This document shows, in pieces, positions 41,937-48,440 of a stretch of 48,440 bases of DNA. The stretch is taken from assembly GCA_016839945.1 (NCBI GenBank), contig JAEOTE010000063.1, forward strand, positions 1 to 48,440, written 5' to 3'. Origin of the DNA: Candidatus Heimdallarchaeota archaeon. GTDB taxonomy: Archaea; Asgardarchaeota; Heimdallarchaeia; Heimdallarchaeales; Heimdallarchaeaceae. The position numbers and the translations under genes are program-made. Every line of letters starts with the position of its first letter. Position 1 is the first letter of the stretch. Under the pieces are notes generated by a model. That model did no database searches. It was given only the letters and a program-made list of their open reading frames with translations, and was not told where the DNA came from.

Positions 41937-42455
41937 ATGAGAACAAGACTGTATGTTGTTTTAGTTATAAGTTTCTGCTTGATATTAGTTTCTCCAATTA
42001 CAACTCAATCAGCAAAATACTCGTGGGATATTTTTGTTGATTCGAATACTTACGACTCCAGAATTTTTAATGTTCAAAAAGACAACCTGATGCTAAAAAT
42101 GAGAGTCAAGGTTTTTGAAGGAGGTCCAGTCTCTGTATTTATTCTTGATGAAAGTTCTTATACTGATTGGAATGGTGGTCTTGGATCTCAAGTTGTAGCC
42201 TATGCAGGAACAAGTAATATAACACAAGGAGTACCAGTAACAATAAGTGGTCAGTTAGGACTTGCTAGAAACAATTTTTCTGGTATGGATATTAATTACT
42301 ATATTGTAGTTGATAACAGAGGTACAGATGTATATTCAAATGTTCAAGTAGAAGTTATTTCAACTTTGCCACCCCCTCCAGCTTATCTAGCAATTTTAAC
42401 ACTTATTCCCTTAGCTTTGATTTTTAAGAAAAGAAAAATAAAGGCAAACAAATAA
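41937..42455 (+). CDS. Hypothetical exported, C-terminally anchored protein
   Basis: 172 residues from ATG 41937 (frame can be extended to 41880; the TATA-like stretch at 41901-41916 favours the shorter form). Signal peptide (RLYVVLVISFCLILVSP), an ectodomain of about 120 residues rich in beta-strands (WDIFVDSNTYDS, VSVFILDESSYTDW), a Pro-rich spacer PPPP, one transmembrane helix and a KKRKIK tail. The layout copies the anchored surface proteins elsewhere in the window at small scale. Domain not recognised. Confidence 0.65.
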   Translation: MRTRLYVVLVISFCLILVSPITTQSAKYSWDIFVDSNTYDSRIFNVQKDNLMLKMRVKVFEGGPVSVFILDESSYTDWNGGLGSQVVAYAGTSNITQGVPVTISGQLGLARNNFSGMDINYYIVVDNRGTDVYSNVQVEVISTLPPPPAYLAILTLIPLALIFKKRKIKANK

Positions 42456-42522
42456 TCAGAAATTCCTAAGTTAGTAAGAGTTAAAAAGTAGTTCTTTTTG
42501 TATTAAAATAAGAAGTGATACA

Positions 42523-42834
42523 ATGGTTAAAGTACCACATGATGATGCTGTAAATTTCAGATACGATGTAGTAACTGTGATTAAAAATCCTGAGATTACT
42601 AAAGAAAATCTGAAAGAAATCCAGGAAAAATTAAAAGTACATATTATGAAAGATTGTGTTGGAGATAGTCTTGCAATCACAGGAATGAGAGGGATGATTA
42701 AAGTCCACTTTCATAGTGATAATCCTGAAGAGATTTTGGAAGTTTTAAAACAATATGGAGAGATATTATCTCAAGATGTTGAAGACATGAAGGAACAATA
42801 CGAAGAATTCAAAGCTAAGCAACAGAAAGAGTAA
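42523..42834 (+). CDS. Stand-alone FakA/YloV C-terminal (DAK phosphatase-like) domain
   Basis: 103 residues. The core GDSLAITGMRGMIKVHFHSD and EILEVLKQYGEI matches the C-terminal domain of the DAK2-type protein FakA (GDSLVVVG...KVHVHTDNPGxVLxxALxYGE). In bacteria this domain is fused behind the kinase domain of fatty-acid kinase subunit A. Here it is a separate short gene with no DegV (FakB) homologue in view, although the kinase could be elsewhere. The gene is 10 nt before the Cys-cluster gene. No fatty-acid role is assumed. Confidence 0.68.
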   Translation: MVKVPHDDAVNFRYDVVTVIKNPEITKENLKEIQEKLKVHIMKDCVGDSLAITGMRGMIKVHFHSDNPEEILEVLKQYGEILSQDVEDMKEQYEEFKAKQQKE

Positions 42835-42843
42835 GAACCAAGA

Positions 42844-43221
42844 ATGAAAAATCTATTTCTGAATTATTCTCATTGTAAAGAATGTGGAAAATGTTGTTTT
42901 AATTGTGAGTATCTAGATCCTAAAAATGGTTGCACTAATGATGAATATCGATTGAAAACTAGATGCGCATCTTTTCCTCTTATTAAAGGAAATCCAAAAC
43001 AAATGGGTCACAAGAATTTGTATGAAATCCAAAAAGAAGAACTACCAAAAGAGATGCAAAAACAGTGGTTCATCTATCTTTTAGAAAATTGTTTGATTCT
43101 ACAAAATGAGATTATTTTTAATAATTTGAGATGGATAATAGAAGACATTAATCAGAATCACAAGTTAAGATTTTTCTTTATGAGTTATGGGGAAGAAAAT
43201 CTAATGATATCCCCTGAATAA
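42844..43221 (+). CDS. YkgJ/UPF0153-like cysteine-cluster protein
   Basis: 125 residues. N-terminal CKECGKCCFNC (CxxCxxCCxxC) and a following CTND...CASFP give the metal-chelating cluster typical of the YkgJ/UPF0153 group, often predicted to bind zinc or iron. The rest is a helical, Asn/Gln-rich tail. The gene overlaps nothing; its stop is 7 nt from the stop of the convergent gene at 43228. Cotranscribed with the FakA-C-domain gene (gap 10 nt). Partner and role unknown. Confidence 0.72.
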   Translation: MKNLFLNYSHCKECGKCCFNCEYLDPKNGCTNDEYRLKTRCASFPLIKGNPKQMGHKNLYEIQKEELPKEMQKQWFIYLLENCLILQNEIIFNNLRWIIEDINQNHKLRFFFMSYGEENLMISPE

Positions 43222-43227
43222 ACAATA

Positions 43228-43524
43228 TCATTGTTGTTCATTTTTTTCTTTTCTTTCTTTATAACTACGTACATCCACTCTTAGACTTCTATATAATGGA
43301 ATAATAATCAATATAATTAATATGACTGATAAAACAAGACCAAATATAATCCAAGGTGTTTCTAATATCCCTACATCTCTCCAAACGTCTCTTATACCTA
43401 ATGCAGCTGTAACTGACCAAACTATTACAAGAGTTGTATAAAACATTATTTTGCCAATTTTATTGATTTTAGCTCTTGTTTCTTCCGATTTTTGCATATC
43501 GTCCTTTTCTTCTGAATCAGACAT
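43228..43524 (-). CDS. Hypothetical two-helix membrane protein
   Basis: 98 residues. An acidic N-terminus (SEEKDDMQKSEET) is followed by two transmembrane helices (IMFYTTLVIVWSVTAALGI and WIIFGLVLSVILIILIIIPLY) and a basic cytoplasmic tail (RSYKERKEKNEQQ). No family recognised. Lies downstream of the nadA-nadC direction but is separated from nadC by 62 nt and has its own AT-rich upstream sequence. Confidence 0.55.
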   Translation of the reverse strand: MSDSEEKDDMQKSEETRAKINKIGKIMFYTTLVIVWSVTAALGIRDVWRDVGILETPWIIFGLVLSVILIILIIIPLYRSLRVDVRSYKERKEKNEQQ

Positions 43525-43586
43525 ATAATTTCAGAGAAAAATATTCAGTTCTTAACCTTTTGGATTTATTTGAAAACAGGTTTTCT

Positions 43587-44423
43587 TTATTCTGTGAGCA
43601 TTGTTAAATCGAAATTTTTGACTGAATGTGTTAATGCTCCTGATGAAATAAGATTAACTCCTTCAATTGAATAATGATTAATGTTATCTAAATTTATATT
43701 ACCACTTAATTCAACTAATACATTTAGTTCTAACTTCTTGATTTTTGAAATTGTATGCTTAACTTGTATTGGAGAGAAATTATCAAACATGACAATATCT
43801 ACACCTGCTGTTACAGCTTCAATAGCTTGCTCTTCATTTTGCACTTCGACTTCAATTTTCTTACTAAAACTTGTTTTTGATTTAGCTACAGAGATTGCAT
43901 CTGATATAGATCTAAACTTCTGAAGATGATTTTCTTTCAATAATATCATATCAGATAGATTGAACCTATGCGTATCTCCACCACCCACAACAATTGCATA
44001 TTTATCATAAATCGATAATCCTGGAACTGTTTTTCTTGTTCCACAAATTCGAATTTCAGGATTTGTTTCTTTTGCAACTTCTATCATCATAGCTGTGTGT
44101 GTTGCGATACCAGATAGTCTTCCTAAGATATTAAGCGCGAGTCGTTCAGCTTGTAGTAAAGCATGAATATCTCCCTTTATTGATGCGATTTGTGCTTTTT
44201 TTGCGACTCTTTCCCCTTCTTCCACTAATGGTTTAAAATCAGCTCCCATCATTTCAAAAATTTTTTCTGCAATGCGAAGACCAGCTATAATTCCTTCTTG
44301 TTTTGAAAAAATCTTAGCTTCAGCTTTGGATTTAGGTATAAGACTAGTTGTTATGTCCCAAAAACTAATATCTTCAGCTATCCATCTCTTAACGTCTTCT
44401 TCAATTCGAACTTCATTGATCAT
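43587..44423 (-). CDS. nadC: Nicotinate-nucleotide pyrophosphorylase (quinolinate phosphoribosyltransferase)
   Basis: 278 residues, the normal length. Converts quinolinate and PRPP to nicotinate mononucleotide. Motifs: EDISFWDITT at the start, ERLALNILGRLSGIAT, the substrate-binding RKTVPGLSIYDKYAIVVGGGDTHRF, LLKENH and IEVEVQNEEQ. The gene lies 20 nt after nadA on the same strand, forming the two-gene NAD synthesis operon; no aspartate dehydrogenase or oxidase gene is next to it, so the first step is encoded elsewhere. The PRPP comes from prs-type enzymes such as the one at 12021. Confidence 0.95.
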   Translation of the reverse strand: MINEVRIEEDVKRWIAEDISFWDITTSLIPKSKAEAKIFSKQEGIIAGLRIAEKIFEMMGADFKPLVEEGERVAKKAQIASIKGDIHALLQAERLALNILGRLSGIATHTAMMIEVAKETNPEIRICGTRKTVPGLSIYDKYAIVVGGGDTHRFNLSDMILLKENHLQKFRSISDAISVAKSKTSFSKKIEVEVQNEEQAIEAVTAGVDIVMFDNFSPIQVKHTISKIKKLELNVLVELSGNINLDNINHYSIEGVNLISSGALTHSVKNFDLTMLTE

Positions 44424-44442
44424 TAGAACAAAACCTATTACT

Positions 44443-45468
44443 CTAGTATTTTAGCATTCTCTTTACAGCTTTGTATGCTTTCTTCCTAATCTCTTCATCA
44501 AGTTCAATTTTGTTTTCTAGTGTAAGATTTTCAACTATTTTATACACTGAGAAAATGTCATTTCTTTTCATGCTTACACAAATCATATGACTGTCAGAAA
44601 ACTTCAAGTCTGGATACTCAATTTTCATTCTATCAATGAAACCTTGCTCTGTAAGAAAAAGAATTTTATCTCCATTAGAAGATTCAGCAGCAAGTTTGTT
44701 CATATCCCCTGTTCCACCATGAAGATCCACAGATTGAATGATTTCTGGTCTACATTCTAAATGAGCAAAAGTTTTAACGTTTGGATCTTTTAAGAGTTTT
44801 TCCAACCTGTTTGTTGTTAATGCGTGATGAGTTCTGCAGTATCCCCTCCATGTTATAATATTTTTCCCAGTTATCTCTGCTAAATTTTTCCCCATATTCT
44901 CATCTGGGAGATATATGACTGTATCAGATTCTAAACTCTCAATAATTTTCTGTGCATTTGCTGATGTGCAACATATATCAGATTCAGCTTTTACTTCAGC
45001 AGTAGTATTTACATAACAAACAACAGGAGCTCCTGGGTGTTTCTCTTTTAATTTCCTAACATCTTCTCCAGTTATGGAATCAGCTAATGTACAATCTCTC
45101 CCTTTTGATGGAACAAAAACATTCTTTTCGGGATTAAGAATTTTAACTGTTTCAGCCATGAAATCAACACCGCATAAAAGTATGGTGTCTTCTTCGATTT
45201 CTGTAGCTCTTTTGGCTAATGCTAAAGAATCACCAACAATATCAGCAACTCCAAAAATAATGTCAGCAGTCTGATATGAATGAGCAAGAATTTTGATACC
45301 TTTCTCCTTCTTAAGTGTATTAATTCTTAATGTGTAAGGAGCAATTGCTTCACATGCTTCTATATTCCAACCAAGAATACTTAAATTTGTATAAAGTCTT
45401 TCAATTTCCTCTGTTAACTTCTCTTGATCTTGAGTTGGAATTTTCGGTGTCTCTTCTACTATAACCAT
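44443..45468 (-). CDS. nadA: Quinolinate synthase
   Basis: 341 residues. Condenses iminoaspartate with dihydroxyacetone phosphate to give quinolinate, with a [4Fe-4S] cluster. The three cluster cysteines are in LLCGVDFMAE, SDICCTSANA and HLECRPEII; the HSYQTADI substrate region and VPSKGRDCTLADS are present. It is the first gene of nadA-nadC. A TATA-like TTTAAATATA (coding strand) lies near 45500, placing the transcription start a few nucleotides before ATG 45468. It is divergent from the NAD-kinase-winged helix gene across a 338-nt region. Confidence 0.95.
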   Translation of the reverse strand: MVIVEETPKIPTQDQEKLTEEIERLYTNLSILGWNIEACEAIAPYTLRINTLKKEKGIKILAHSYQTADIIFGVADIVGDSLALAKRATEIEEDTILLCGVDFMAETVKILNPEKNVFVPSKGRDCTLADSITGEDVRKLKEKHPGAPVVCYVNTTAEVKAESDICCTSANAQKIIESLESDTVIYLPDENMGKNLAEITGKNIITWRGYCRTHHALTTNRLEKLLKDPNVKTFAHLECRPEIIQSVDLHGGTGDMNKLAAESSNGDKILFLTEQGFIDRMKIEYPDLKFSDSHMICVSMKRNDIFSVYKIVENLTLENKIELDEEIRKKAYKAVKRMLKY

Positions 45469-45494
45469 TACAATCCGGTTGCTTTTTGTATGAT

Positions 45495-45504
45495 TATATT
45501 TAAA
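45495..45504 (-). promoter_or_regulatory. TATA box of nadA-nadC
   Basis: TATATTTAAA on + (TTTAAATATA on the coding strand) is centred about 32 nt before ATG 45468, implying a leader of a few nucleotides. Confidence 0.5.
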
Positions 45505-45755
45505 GAATATTCGATTAAGGAAATATTTGAAACGAAAAATAGAAAGAAAGCCTCTACAACCTTTGAAAGAATGTTTCGCTGTTTTTTATAGATTGAAAAT
45601 GAAGCAAATATTGCCTCTTTATTTCTTCAAAACCTCTCTCTTCAACTTCTTTTCAACTTACAGACGAAAATACGTATTATCAATATGTATTCTGATTGAT
45701 TTTTTTTTCTCTCTATTTTTAGAAATTATCCTCATTTTTCTTCTTTTAGGATAAG

Positions 45756-45763
45756 TATAAATA
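45756..45763 (+). promoter_or_regulatory. TATA box of the NAD-kinase-winged helix gene
   Basis: TATAAATA is about 25 nt before GTG 45783 and 47 nt before ATG 45807. Transcription should start near 45785, giving a leader of about 22 nt before the ATG, or a near-leaderless GTG start. Confidence 0.5.
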
Positions 45764-45806
45764 AGCCATATCCATCGTATTTGTGCTAAATATCGAGAAT
45801 GTTCAA

Positions 45807-46853
45807 ATGAAATTAACTCTCTATCTGAATAATGAAAAAAATGCATTGGAATTTGCACAGAAAATTAAAGAGACGATAATGGAACTTTCTCCAGAAACAA
45901 AAATTTCTGAAGTTCAAGATAAATTATTAGACGAAAACAACTGGGAAAGGCAAGTGAGAAGTTTTTCTTCAAATAAAGTGGACTGTATTTTTGCTGTAGG
46001 AGATACAGGAACATTCCTTAGATCAATTTTTCTAACAAGAAGTTCTATTCCTGTAATATCAGCGTCATCAGATAGAATCAGTTTCTTTACAGAAATTACA
46101 CCATCTAATATTCGAGAAACTCTTCAATTAGTTTTATCACAAAAATATCTAGAAGATAGCTATGAACGTATTGAAATTCAGGATAGAAGGAGTAGAATTC
46201 CTCTCCCCGCATTGAATGAGATAGCAATCTTTCCAAAAAATTCTGCTCTATTAATGAATTATACATTAGTAATAGATAATAATGTACTCTATCGAGGACG
46301 AGCTGATGGACTAATTATATCCACAGCTCTTGGAAGTACTGGTTATGCACTATCCTCAGGTGGTCCAATTGCTTTTGGTAATCCAGATATCTTACTGATT
46401 GTGCCAGTTAATCCACTAAACAAAGATCACATCCCTCTAGTGGTTCCAATTAATAGTGATATAAAGATTACAAATCTTAGATCAAGAAGTCCTATTGATG
46501 CAGTTATTGATGGACAAATTAGAGTACCAATTGAGGAAGATGTGAGTGTTAAGAAATCTGTATCAAAAGTTCAAATAGTTAGATTTCAATCTAGGAAAAA
46601 TATCCTTGCAAAACTACGTCATCGTTTAGTTGAATTAGATTTAAGACATCTGGAAGGAGTACCGCCTTCTGCTAAATACATATTCAAACTTCTGTTGACT
46701 GAGGGAGAAATGACTCAAAAAGAGCTTATAGAAAGTACAGGACTACCAAATAGAACCGTAAGAAATGCCTTAAACATTCTCAACGAAAAAGGTGTTATTA
46801 GTAAAAGACCTCATCTTAGAGATGCAAGACAATCAATCTATTTTCCCTCATAG
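45807..46853 (+). CDS. NAD kinase-like protein fused to a winged-helix DNA-binding domain
   Basis: 348 residues from ATG 45807 (in-frame GTG 45783). Residues ~1-285 are the NAD kinase fold: IFAVGDTGTFLR at residues ~62-73, LNEIAI, and ADGLIISTALGSTGYALSSGGPI-type signature (NE and GSTxY motifs intact). The normally strict GGDGT is GDTGT (Gly65-Asp66-Thr67-Gly68-Thr69): counted back from GTFLR, the catalytic Asp is replaced by Thr, although a one-residue insertion could keep it. Residues ~290-348 form a MarR-like winged helix (TQKELIESTGLPNRTVRNALNILNEKGVI). The gene faces nadA-nadC, so an NAD(P)-sensing repressor or activator is a reasonable inference; an active bifunctional kinase is the alternative. 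Confidence 0.85.
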   Translation: MKLTLYLNNEKNALEFAQKIKETIMELSPETKISEVQDKLLDENNWERQVRSFSSNKVDCIFAVGDTGTFLRSIFLTRSSIPVISASSDRISFFTEITPSNIRETLQLVLSQKYLEDSYERIEIQDRRSRIPLPALNEIAIFPKNSALLMNYTLVIDNNVLYRGRADGLIISTALGSTGYALSSGGPIAFGNPDILLIVPVNPLNKDHIPLVVPINSDIKITNLRSRSPIDAVIDGQIRVPIEEDVSVKKSVSKVQIVRFQSRKNILAKLRHRLVELDLRHLEGVPPSAKYIFKLLLTEGEMTQKELIESTGLPNRTVRNALNILNEKGVISKRPHLRDARQSIYFPS

Positions 46854-46947
46854 CTTATATATTCTTATTTTATACAGTGAAATTTTGAGAATTTCAAAAA
46901 AAAACTAAAAAAAAATTTATGTATTAAGTCAAAGTACGATTTAAATA

Positions 46948-47640
46948 ATGACTATGCTTGAACCCGTTGCTCGAAAAAAAATCACTATTCTTGGAACAAC
47001 TGGTTCAGGGAAAACAACATTTCTAGAAGCTCTTTTTGGAAATATAGAAAAAAACGATGTGGCAAGGCAAGTTTTCAAAGAAATTGGAAATAATTTGGAT
47101 TTCACTCCTTTGAAATATAATAACTTTACTCAAAGCACAACAACAATATCGTTGAATGTAGTAAACTCAGTTTTAGTTCTTACGCGATTTAATAAAGTTA
47201 TATTGAAGAAATTTGAAGATAGAGAATCAATAGATTTCGAATCAATTGATCAAGCATTTCAGTGTATTTTTAACGATCCTGCAGGACAAGATAGGTTTTC
47301 TTTCATGCAAGATATTGCGATAAAAGGTGCCCATCTAGTCATAATCATGGCAGATGGTACAAATATCTCTTCCATGGAAAAAATAGTTCACTATCTTCAA
47401 ATGGTTACACTAGAAGAACAGAAGTATATTAGAAGAATCCCGGTCATTATTTTTATTAATAAATCGGATCTTAGAGATAAGGGAATATATTTAGGAAAGG
47501 AAGTTGCGGAAAGAATCGTTTTTTCTTCAGTCATAGATAGAGAGATACTTTTCTATGAAACATCAAATCTAAATGCTTATTGTTATGAACTTCCTCTCAC
47601 GATTATCTTTAACTATCTAGCAATGCAAGCATACTCGTGA
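46948..47640 (+). CDS. Ras-like small GTPase
   Basis: 230 residues. G1 GTTGSGKTTFL at residues 14-24, a Ser/Thr-rich switch I (TQSTTTISLN), G3 DPAGQDRF (DxxGQ) near residue 112, G4 INKSD and G5-like YETSN. Between switch I and G3 there are about 40 residues more than in Ras, including NKVILKKFEDRESIDFESID. No C-terminal lipid-anchor cysteine. A tandem paralogue follows at 47741. Such GTPases are abundant in Asgard archaea; effector unknown. The ATG is at TATA+26 (AATTTATG... at 46914-46928), which predicts a leaderless mRNA. Confidence 0.88.
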   Translation: MTMLEPVARKKITILGTTGSGKTTFLEALFGNIEKNDVARQVFKEIGNNLDFTPLKYNNFTQSTTTISLNVVNSVLVLTRFNKVILKKFEDRESIDFESIDQAFQCIFNDPAGQDRFSFMQDIAIKGAHLVIIMADGTNISSMEKIVHYLQMVTLEEQKYIRRIPVIIFINKSDLRDKGIYLGKEVAERIVFSSVIDREILFYETSNLNAYCYELPLTIIFNYLAMQAYS

Positions 47641-47740
47641 TTTTTGCTCTTTTTCCTTCTTTCGCGGATTAATCTATCAGATTTCTTAAATAAAAAACCG
47701 AGAATGTTGTCATAATTGGTTGAAGGGTAATAGGGGTAAT

Positions 47741-48433
47741 ATGACTTTATTAGAGCCATTAGTTCTGAAAAAAATAACTATATTAGGGACCACTGGCTCT
47801 GGTAAAACTACTTTTCTTGCTTCAATTTTTGGTGATTTTGAAAAAAATGATGTCGCAAGGAACATCTTTACTGAAGTAAATTCGAATCTAGATTTTTCAC
47901 CATTAAATGAGAAACACTTCTTGGGAAGTACTACAACAGTTTCGATGAATATTCTTAGCACAATTCTAGCATTAACTAATTTTAATAAACTTGAAGTAGT
48001 ACAATTTAGGGACAAAGACAAATTAGATTTTGAAAATATTGATGAGGCCTACAAGGTTCTTTTCGCAGACGCTGCTGGACAAGTAAGATTTTCTTTCATG
48101 CAAGATATAGCCATTAAAGGTGCACATCTAGTTATAATCATGGCAGATGGAACAAATATTTCCTCTGTTGAAAAAATAATCCATTATTTAGATATGGTTC
48201 GTATGGAAGAACAAAGAGTAAGTAGAGATATCCCAGTTTTAGTTTTCATCAACAAATCTGATATGAAAGAGATTGGGGCTTATTTAGGAAAAGAAGTTGC
48301 TGAAAGAATGATTTTTTCAGCTCTTTTAGATCGAGAACTTCTAATCTATGAAACATCTAATTTTGAAGTTGATTCCTATGAAATGCCTTTAACAATAATT
48401 TTCAACTATTTATCAATGCAGAACTCAACTTAG
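47741..48433 (+). CDS. Ras-like small GTPase, tandem paralogue
   Basis: 230 residues from ATG 47741 (in-frame TTG 47720 extends it by 7 codons; AGGGGT precedes the ATG). G1 GTTGSGKTTFL, DAAGQVRF as G3, INKSD as G4, YETSN as G5, and the same insertion before G3 (NKLEVVQFRDKDKLDFENID). It shares the C-terminal plan IFNYLSMQ and the block VIIMADGTNISSVEKI with the neighbour, so they come from one tandem duplication. A Met/Val difference in the G3 flank (GQDR against GQVR) may separate their switch properties. The gene ends 7 nt before the window edge. Confidence 0.87.
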   Translation: MTLLEPLVLKKITILGTTGSGKTTFLASIFGDFEKNDVARNIFTEVNSNLDFSPLNEKHFLGSTTTVSMNILSTILALTNFNKLEVVQFRDKDKLDFENIDEAYKVLFADAAGQVRFSFMQDIAIKGAHLVIIMADGTNISSVEKIIHYLDMVRMEEQRVSRDIPVLVFINKSDMKEIGAYLGKEVAERMIFSALLDRELLIYETSNFEVDSYEMPLTIIFNYLSMQNST

Positions 48434-48440
48434 GTGGCTA

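Larger units (their letters stand above)
45469..45806. other. Intergenic control region between nadA and the NAD-kinase-like gene
   Basis: This 338-nt stretch has no convincing gene. It holds a nadA-facing TATA (45495-45504) with the palindrome GAATATTC (45505-45512) directly upstream, a GCAA-ATA-TTGC inverted repeat at 45604-45614, the palindrome AATACGTATT (45669-45678) with a near-copy AATATGTATT (45682-45691), and TATAAATA (45756-45763) facing the NAD-kinase-like gene. These are candidate operator sites; none is proven. Confidence 0.5.

Noticed and set aside
42471..42680. 69-codon minus-strand frame over the FakA-like gene
   Set aside because: Antisense to a recognised domain and without a promoter.
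45527..45754. Open frame of 75 codons between nadA and the NAD-kinase-like gene
   Set aside because: Phe/Leu-rich translation of T-rich DNA with no ribosome-binding site; it covers the likely operator sites. More probably control DNA.
1..48440. tRNA, rRNA, CRISPR, insertion sequence or prophage
   Set aside because: No cloverleaf, repeat-spacer array, transposase, integrase or terminal inverted repeat was found by eye. The repeats seen are coding blades or short motifs.

Overview
The window looks like a piece of chromosome from an AT-rich archaeon (G+C by eye about one third), most likely an Asgard archaeon of the Heimdallarchaeia type. The archaeal core is clear: a membrane-anchored LonB protease, a class I (archaeal) CCA-transferase homologue next to thpR, a Trm11-type tRNA G10 methyltransferase next to prs, the UPF0200/UPF0201 pair, archaemetzincin, and many genes whose start codon lies about 26 nt from a TATA box, which implies leaderless mRNAs. 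The Asgard lean rests on two tandem Ras-like small GTPases and on the style of the surface proteins; it is an inference. I see no rRNA, tRNA, CRISPR array, prophage or insertion sequence.

Layout. 1-1730: two tandem class V aminotransferase-fold genes, the first cut by the window edge. 1816-2827: two unknown small proteins. 2864-7063: two tandem paralogous surface proteins (seven propeller repeats, two FN3-like domains, C-terminal anchor), each followed by the same hairpin terminator. 7206-9545: two divergent radical SAM proteins. 9558-11862: a small unknown gene and lonB. 12021-14864: prs, tRNA methyltransferase, RNase Z. 14851-15878: UPF0201 and UPF0200. 15987-18053: thpR and a cca homologue that seems to lack catalytic carboxylates. 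18080-24878: surface proteins, an Mre11-like nuclease and two GNAT acetyltransferases. 24925-31741: GtrA, KBL/BioF-type synthase, an orphan ABC ATPase with a large insertion, an MBL hydrolase, an AstE/AspA-type deacylase and an Atg22/UMF1-like MFS permease. 31900-35320: coiled-coil protein, OsmC, a possible RHH/zinc-finger regulator and a receiver-domain fusion. 35301-37975: a tight run of small ORF, archaemetzincin, an 84-aa protein, an IscS-like protein and an IscU scaffold. 38062-43524: small membrane proteins, DMT permease, class II aldolase, DUF3467, a single-domain response regulator, a stand-alone FakA C-terminal domain and a cysteine-cluster protein. 43587-46853: nadA-nadC, divergent from a NAD-kinase-like protein fused to a winged helix. 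46948-48433: two tandem small GTPases.

The strongest theme is enzyme folds that have lost catalytic residues. The complete class V protein at 537-1730 and the IscS-like protein at 36255-37466 lack the PLP lysine (Asn214 and Arg218). The CCA-transferase homologue has Thr75 and Asn133 where carboxylates are expected. The NAD-kinase-like protein has an altered GGDG loop plus a C-terminal DNA-binding domain, and it faces the nadA-nadC operon, which makes it a candidate NAD(P)-sensing regulator of NAD synthesis. That protein is the best candidate for an undescribed system here.

A second theme is expression signals: leaderless TATA-driven starts, and hairpin plus T-run terminators behind several genes. 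Two intergenic regions (22930-23000 and 33320-33387) can fold into nested or multi-hairpin structures and are candidate small RNAs.
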